Source: Aureimonas sp. AU12
Lineage (GTDB): Bacteria; Pseudomonadota; Alphaproteobacteria; Rhizobiales; Rhizobiaceae
NCBI RefSeq assembly: GCF_001463705.1
Contig: NZ_BBWH01000044.1
Location: 1-64,000, forward strand
Length of the DNA stretch: 64,000 nt
Direction of reading: 5' to 3'
Below, piece by piece: positions 60,875 to 64,000 of the stretch (position 1 is its first letter; each line of letters begins with the position of its first letter). The translations under genes were made by a program, and so were the position numbers. The notes under the pieces are model-generated. The model was not told where the DNA came from. It saw only the letters and a program-made list of their open reading frames with translations, and ran no database searches.

Positions 60875-61840
60875 GTGTCGATTTCTCTCAAGCAGATGCG
60901 CTATTTCGTGGCGGCCGCCGAGGCCGGTCGCATCGGGCAGGCGGCCGTCGAGCTCAACGTCTCGCAATCGGCGGTGACGGCGGCGATCCAGCAACTGGAG
61001 GCCGGGCTGGGTCTGCGGCTTCTCGATCGCGCCCCGGCCGGCGTCTCGGTGACGCTGGAGGGCGGGCGGTTCCTGCAGCAGGCACGCGATATCCTGGCGG
61101 CCGTGGCGGAGGCGACGCGCCGCTCGCGGGTCTCGCCGCAGGAGGTCGGCGGGTCGCTTCGCGTCGGCGTCACCTACACGGTCGCGGGGTACTTCCTCCC
61201 GCGCCATCTCATGCGGTTCGCCGCCACCTTTCCCCGTGTCGAGATCGATCTCTTCGAGGCGCCGAGGACGGTGATCGAACAGGCGCTGGCGGACGGGGCG
61301 ATCGACATGGCGGTGCTCCTCGTCTCGAATCTGCGCAGTCCCCAGTCCATCGCCTTCGAAACGCTGACCCGGTCGCGCCGCCGCCTGTGGTCGGCGCCCG
61401 GCCATGCGCTGGCGCGGCTGGACCGGGTCGGCCTCGCGGACGTGGCGGGTCAACCCTACATCATGCTGACGGTGGACGAGGCCAAACCCACGACGCTGCG
61501 CTACTGGGAGGCGGCGGGCGTGGCCCCCAACGTCCTGTTCCGCACCTCCTCCGTCGAGGCCGTGCGATCGATGGTGGCGGGCGGAATGGGCGTGACCATT
61601 CTGTCCGATATGGTCTATCGCCCTTGGTCGCTCGACGGACAACGGATCGAGACGCGGCTTCTGGAGGAGGATATTCCGACGATGGATGTCGGCCTCGCCT
61701 GGGCTCGGGAGGCCGTCCTCGCGCCGCCAGCCGAAGCCTTTCGCGACTTCCTGCGGTTCGCCCTGACCGGCGTCGGCCACCAGCGACCGGAGGACCGCGC
61801 GGCGCCGCCATCGATTTTGTCGATGACGCCGGCCAGTTAA
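60875..61840 (+). CDS. LysR-family transcriptional regulator
   Basis: A 321-residue LysR regulator. N-terminal winged HTH in SLKQMRYFVAAAEAGRIG and AVELNVSQSAVTAAIQQLE, then the periplasmic-binding-like effector domain with LRVGVTYTVAGYFLPRHL. GTG start at 60875, with AAGGA 8 bases before it. It is divergent from accB and 69 bases before pxpA, so it probably controls both arms of the pxp locus. Confidence 0.93.
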   Translation: MSISLKQMRYFVAAAEAGRIGQAAVELNVSQSAVTAAIQQLEAGLGLRLLDRAPAGVSVTLEGGRFLQQARDILAAVAEATRRSRVSPQEVGGSLRVGVTYTVAGYFLPRHLMRFAATFPRVEIDLFEAPRTVIEQALADGAIDMAVLLVSNLRSPQSIAFETLTRSRRRLWSAPGHALARLDRVGLADVAGQPYIMLTVDEAKPTTLRYWEAAGVAPNVLFRTSSVEAVRSMVAGGMGVTILSDMVYRPWSLDGQRIETRLLEEDIPTMDVGLAWAREAVLAPPAEAFRDFLRFALTGVGHQRPEDRAAPPSILSMTPAS

Positions 61841-61909
61841 AGCAATTTGACGCTCGTCTTTCCGCCCGTCAGGTTTCGCGTCGAACCGAAACGGTTGGGA
61901 GCCAAGGCG

Positions 61910-62635
61910 ATGGGCGTGCAGATCAACTGCGACATGGGCGAGAGCTTCGGCCTGTATCGCTGCGGCGATGACGAGGGGCTGATGCCCTTCATCCACATAG
62001 CCAACGTCGCGTGCGGTTTCCATGCGTCGGACCCCGTGGTCATGCGCAAGACGGTGGCGCTCGCCGCGCAGCATGGCGTGGCGGTCGGCGCACACCCGTC
62101 CTTTCCCGACCTGCAGGGGTTTGGACGGCGCGAGATGAAGATGGGGCGCGACGAACTCTCGGCGGCGCTCCTCTACCAGATCGGCGCGCTGAAGGGCTTC
62201 CTCGACGTCGCCAAGCTGCCGCTGAACCATATCAAGCCGCACGGCGCGCTCTACGGAGCGGCCGCGCGCAATGCCGAGGTGGCCGAAGCCATCGCGGATG
62301 CCGCCGAGTCGTTCGGCGTCCCGGTTCTCGGCATGGCCGGCACCCATCACGAGACGGTCTACAAGGCGCGGGGCCTTGCCTTCATGGCCGAGTATTACGT
62401 CGATCTCGACTACGACGCCGAGGGCCGGCTGATCATCACGCGCGAGCACGACGCCAAGGATCCGGCGGAGGCGGCGCAGCGCGCCGTCCGCGTGATGGAA
62501 GAGGGGATCGCCACTTCGATCGACGGCCACGAGTTCCCGATGCGGGCCGACTGCGTGTGCGTCCATTCCGACACGCCGAACGCGGTGGATCTCGCCCGCG
62601 CCGTCCACACGGCGCTGCGCCCCTGGTTCGGCTGA
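61910..62635 (+). CDS. pxpA: 5-oxoprolinase subunit A (LamB/YcsF family)
   Basis: A 241-residue YcsF/LamB protein. Features: INCDMGESFGLYRCGDDEG, IHIANVACGFHASDP, VGAHPSFPDLQGFGRR, HIKPHGALYG, and GLAFMAEYYVDLDYD. In PxpABC this subunit acts with PxpB and PxpC on 5-oxoproline (pyroglutamate). The start is the ATG at 61910 preceded by AAGG; the frame is open back to 61847. It is on the opposite arm of the locus from pxpB and pxpC. Confidence 0.9.
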   Translation: MGVQINCDMGESFGLYRCGDDEGLMPFIHIANVACGFHASDPVVMRKTVALAAQHGVAVGAHPSFPDLQGFGRREMKMGRDELSAALLYQIGALKGFLDVAKLPLNHIKPHGALYGAAARNAEVAEAIADAAESFGVPVLGMAGTHHETVYKARGLAFMAEYYVDLDYDAEGRLIITREHDAKDPAEAAQRAVRVMEEGIATSIDGHEFPMRADCVCVHSDTPNAVDLARAVHTALRPWFG

Positions 62636-62638
62636 GAA

Positions 62639-63259
62639 GTGCGTATCTACACCGGCCCGACGACACCGTTCGGACGGATGGTCGAGATCGTGGCGCTTGA
62701 AGCGGGTGTCACGCTCGAGCGAGAGGTCATTCACGTCTACGAGGCGGCGTTCCTCGAAGCGGAAAACCCGCTGCGGCTGATCCCGACGTTGGTCGGAACG
62801 CCGCACGGGACGCTGCACGACAGCCGCGTTATCTGCCGTTACCTCGCCGGGCTGGCGCCGGATCGGGGCTTCCTGCCGCCGGAGACGGACTGGCGGTTCG
62901 AGACCCGCCTGGCGCTGATCGCGGGCATCATGGATGCCGGCGTTGCTCGGCAAGGCGAAGTGTCGCGCGCGTCAGGTTCGAGCGAGACGAAGATCGCCGT
63001 GTTCGATCGACGCATCCGGCTGGGCCTCGCCGCGCTGGAGCGCGAGTTCGATGTGGTCTCGCAAAGCTGGCCGCGCCTCGATGCGATCGGCACGGCGGTT
63101 CTCCTCGAATATCTGAACTTCCGCATCGGGCCCGAATGGCGTGCGGAGGCACCACGCCTTTCCGACTGGCTCGATGCGCGAAACGAGATGGCGTCCATGC
63201 AGGCCACTCGGTTCACGGCGGCTCAGCCGACGAGTTCGACCCAGCGGCGGACGAGGTAG
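62639..63259 (+). CDS. Glutathione S-transferase family protein
   Basis: A 206-residue GST-fold protein. N-terminal thioredoxin-like domain (MRIYTGPTTPFGRMVEIVALE, LIPTLVGTP, and the gamma-Glu-binding LHDSRVICRYL), then an all-helical domain with LFEREFDVVSQSWPRL-like LEREFDVVSQ. GTG start at 62639, 3 bases after pxpA, so probably cotranscribed. Whether it detoxifies or is only a fold relative is not known. Its last 12 codons overlap the convergent binding-protein gene. Confidence 0.85.
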   Translation: MRIYTGPTTPFGRMVEIVALEAGVTLEREVIHVYEAAFLEAENPLRLIPTLVGTPHGTLHDSRVICRYLAGLAPDRGFLPPETDWRFETRLALIAGIMDAGVARQGEVSRASGSSETKIAVFDRRIRLGLAALEREFDVVSQSWPRLDAIGTAVLLEYLNFRIGPEWRAEAPRLSDWLDARNEMASMQATRFTAAQPTSSTQRRTR

Positions 63260-63999
63260 TTGTGCTCGTCCATCGTCGTGTTCCAGACGGCAATGTTGGC
63301 TGCGCGGTCCCAGTAGGAGCCGCCGGAGCGGATCGAGCCGGCGGTGATCGAGGTCTGGCCGCCGGGACCGGGCAGGTCGACGCGCGCGGGCAGGCCGTCG
63401 TACCAGTAGTCCCATTCGGGTGCGCTGAGATGGGGCCGGATGCGGTCGATGACGGACATGTAGTAGCCCTGCCGGGCGACCACGGCGCCGGGCCAGCCGG
63501 ACAACCACCAGTTCAGGTATTCGTAGGCGACGTCGAGCAGCCGGCCTTCCAGTCGAGCAGAAAGGGAGAGGCCTCCGTGCCAGGCACGGTAGCCCTCCGC
63601 GGGCACCGCCTGACGAACGGGAACCTTGCGCTGCTTGAGCGCCGCGATGCTCGGCGACCACATGCTGCCCAACGCCATCGATCCGTCCGCCATCATTCGC
63701 GTCGCATCGTCCACCGTTTGCCAGAATCCGGCGAAATGCCCGTCCGCCTTCAGGACGAGAAGGTGATCGATGAGGGCGTCGATCTCTTCCACCGACAGGT
63801 TGCCGGTGTCGACGAAGCGCATGAGGCCGGCCGATTCCGCCGCCAGCACCGCGTCGAAGATGCCGATCGCCGGCTCGTCGACGAGGGCGACGCGGCCGTG
63901 GAAGGCGGGGTCGAGCAGCGCCTTCCAGCTGCCGACGCGTTCGGGATGGCCGGCGACGGCGCGCTCGTCATAGGCGAAGGCGTCGAAATTGTGCACCGT
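63223..63999 (-). CDS. ABC transporter substrate-binding protein, polyamine type (5' end outside window)
   Basis: The C-terminal 258 residues of a PotD/PotF-like periplasmic binding protein. Typical features: VALVDEPAIGIFDAVLAA, FWQTVDDATRMMADGSMALGSMW, VPVRQAVPAEGYRAW, and the C-terminal region YLNWWLSGWPGAVVARQGYYM. This part of the family binds spermidine, putrescine or other small cationic or zwitterionic solutes. The reading frame continues past the window edge, so the start and signal peptide are not seen. Overlaps the GST gene by 37 bases at its 3' end. Confidence 0.85.
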   Translation of the reverse strand, partial: TVHNFDAFAYDERAVAGHPERVGSWKALLDPAFHGRVALVDEPAIGIFDAVLAAESAGLMRFVDTGNLSVEEIDALIDHLLVLKADGHFAGFWQTVDDATRMMADGSMALGSMWSPSIAALKQRKVPVRQAVPAEGYRAWHGGLSLSARLEGRLLDVAYEYLNWWLSGWPGAVVARQGYYMSVIDRIRPHLSAPEWDYWYDGLPARVDLPGPGGQTSITAGSIRSGGSYWDRAANIAVWNTTMDEHNYLVRRWVELVG

Positions 64000-64000
64000 C

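Noticed and set aside
60742-62953. Upstream extension of the biotin carboxylase frame to 62953
   Set aside because: The extension lies antisense to the LysR and pxpA genes and has no BC similarity; the family start is at 60496.

Overview
The window is a continuous stretch of high-GC, densely packed bacterial chromosome from an alphaproteobacterium, most likely of the order Hyphomicrobiales (Rhizobiales). This rests on content: a rhizobial-type glycerol operon (glpR-D-S-T-P-Q-U-V-K), urtABCDE, a pxp/acc cluster, several sugar, phosphodiester and amine ABC systems, and a Zur-type palindrome of the alphaproteobacterial kind. Genus is not resolvable from these genes. No rRNA, tRNA, CRISPR array, transposase, integrase or prophage gene was recognised. 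About sixty protein genes are supported, many with 4-base ATGA overlaps or nearly no spacing.

Layout. 1-5.9 kb: the 3' end of pyruvate phosphate dikinase, an acyl-CoA ligase, a DUF1499 membrane protein, an MBL-fold hydrolase, the tRNA hydroxylase TrhO and a small hypothetical. 5.9-8.9 kb: a zinc-type ABC importer behind a perfect 15-bp Zur-like palindrome, with an overlooked 45-residue membrane peptide as the first gene. 8.9-11.2 kb: a DEAD-box RNA helicase and a 35-residue membrane peptide. 11.6-15.6 kb: a sulfate importer (SBP-cysT-cysW-cysA). 15.6-25.9 kb: a two-component system whose kinase is fused to an NCS1-type nucleobase/hydantoin transporter, divergent from urtABCDE. 25.9-36.2 kb: the complete glycerol uptake and catabolism operon on the minus strand. 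36.3-49.1 kb: a cell-surface polysaccharide cluster (acyltransferase, Wzy-like protein, glycosyltransferases, GH5 glycanase, Wzz-like co-polymerase, JmjC-like cupin, CelD-type GNAT, Wzx flippase). 49.1-56.7 kb: a UgpBAEC-like ABC operon led by a metallophosphoesterase, then a LacI regulator and a HAD phosphatase. 56.7-63.3 kb: a GNAT, then accB-accC-pxpB-pxpC divergent from a LysR gene, pxpA and a GST. From 63.2 kb: the 3' part of a polyamine-type binding protein.

How the genes work together. Most of the window is nutrient capture with local control: zinc under Zur, sulfate, urea next to its probable membrane sensor, glycerol under GlpR, and a probable phosphodiester under LacI. In three importers (zinc, sulfate, urea) a strong hairpin lies between the binding-protein gene and an adjacent permease gene, which probably sets their expression ratio. 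The glycerol importer has two ABC subunits with complementary defects (no switch histidine in GlpS, no LSGGQ in GlpT), implying one live and one degenerate ATP site.

The least understood parts are the NCS1-Cys-cluster-kinase-receiver fusion with an inverted repeat in its divergent promoter; the split biotin-carboxylase/KipI/KipA set whose KipI has urea-carboxylase-like sequence; and the JmjC-like plus CelD-like pair in the polysaccharide cluster. All functional statements are from reading sequence and family knowledge; no database search was run.
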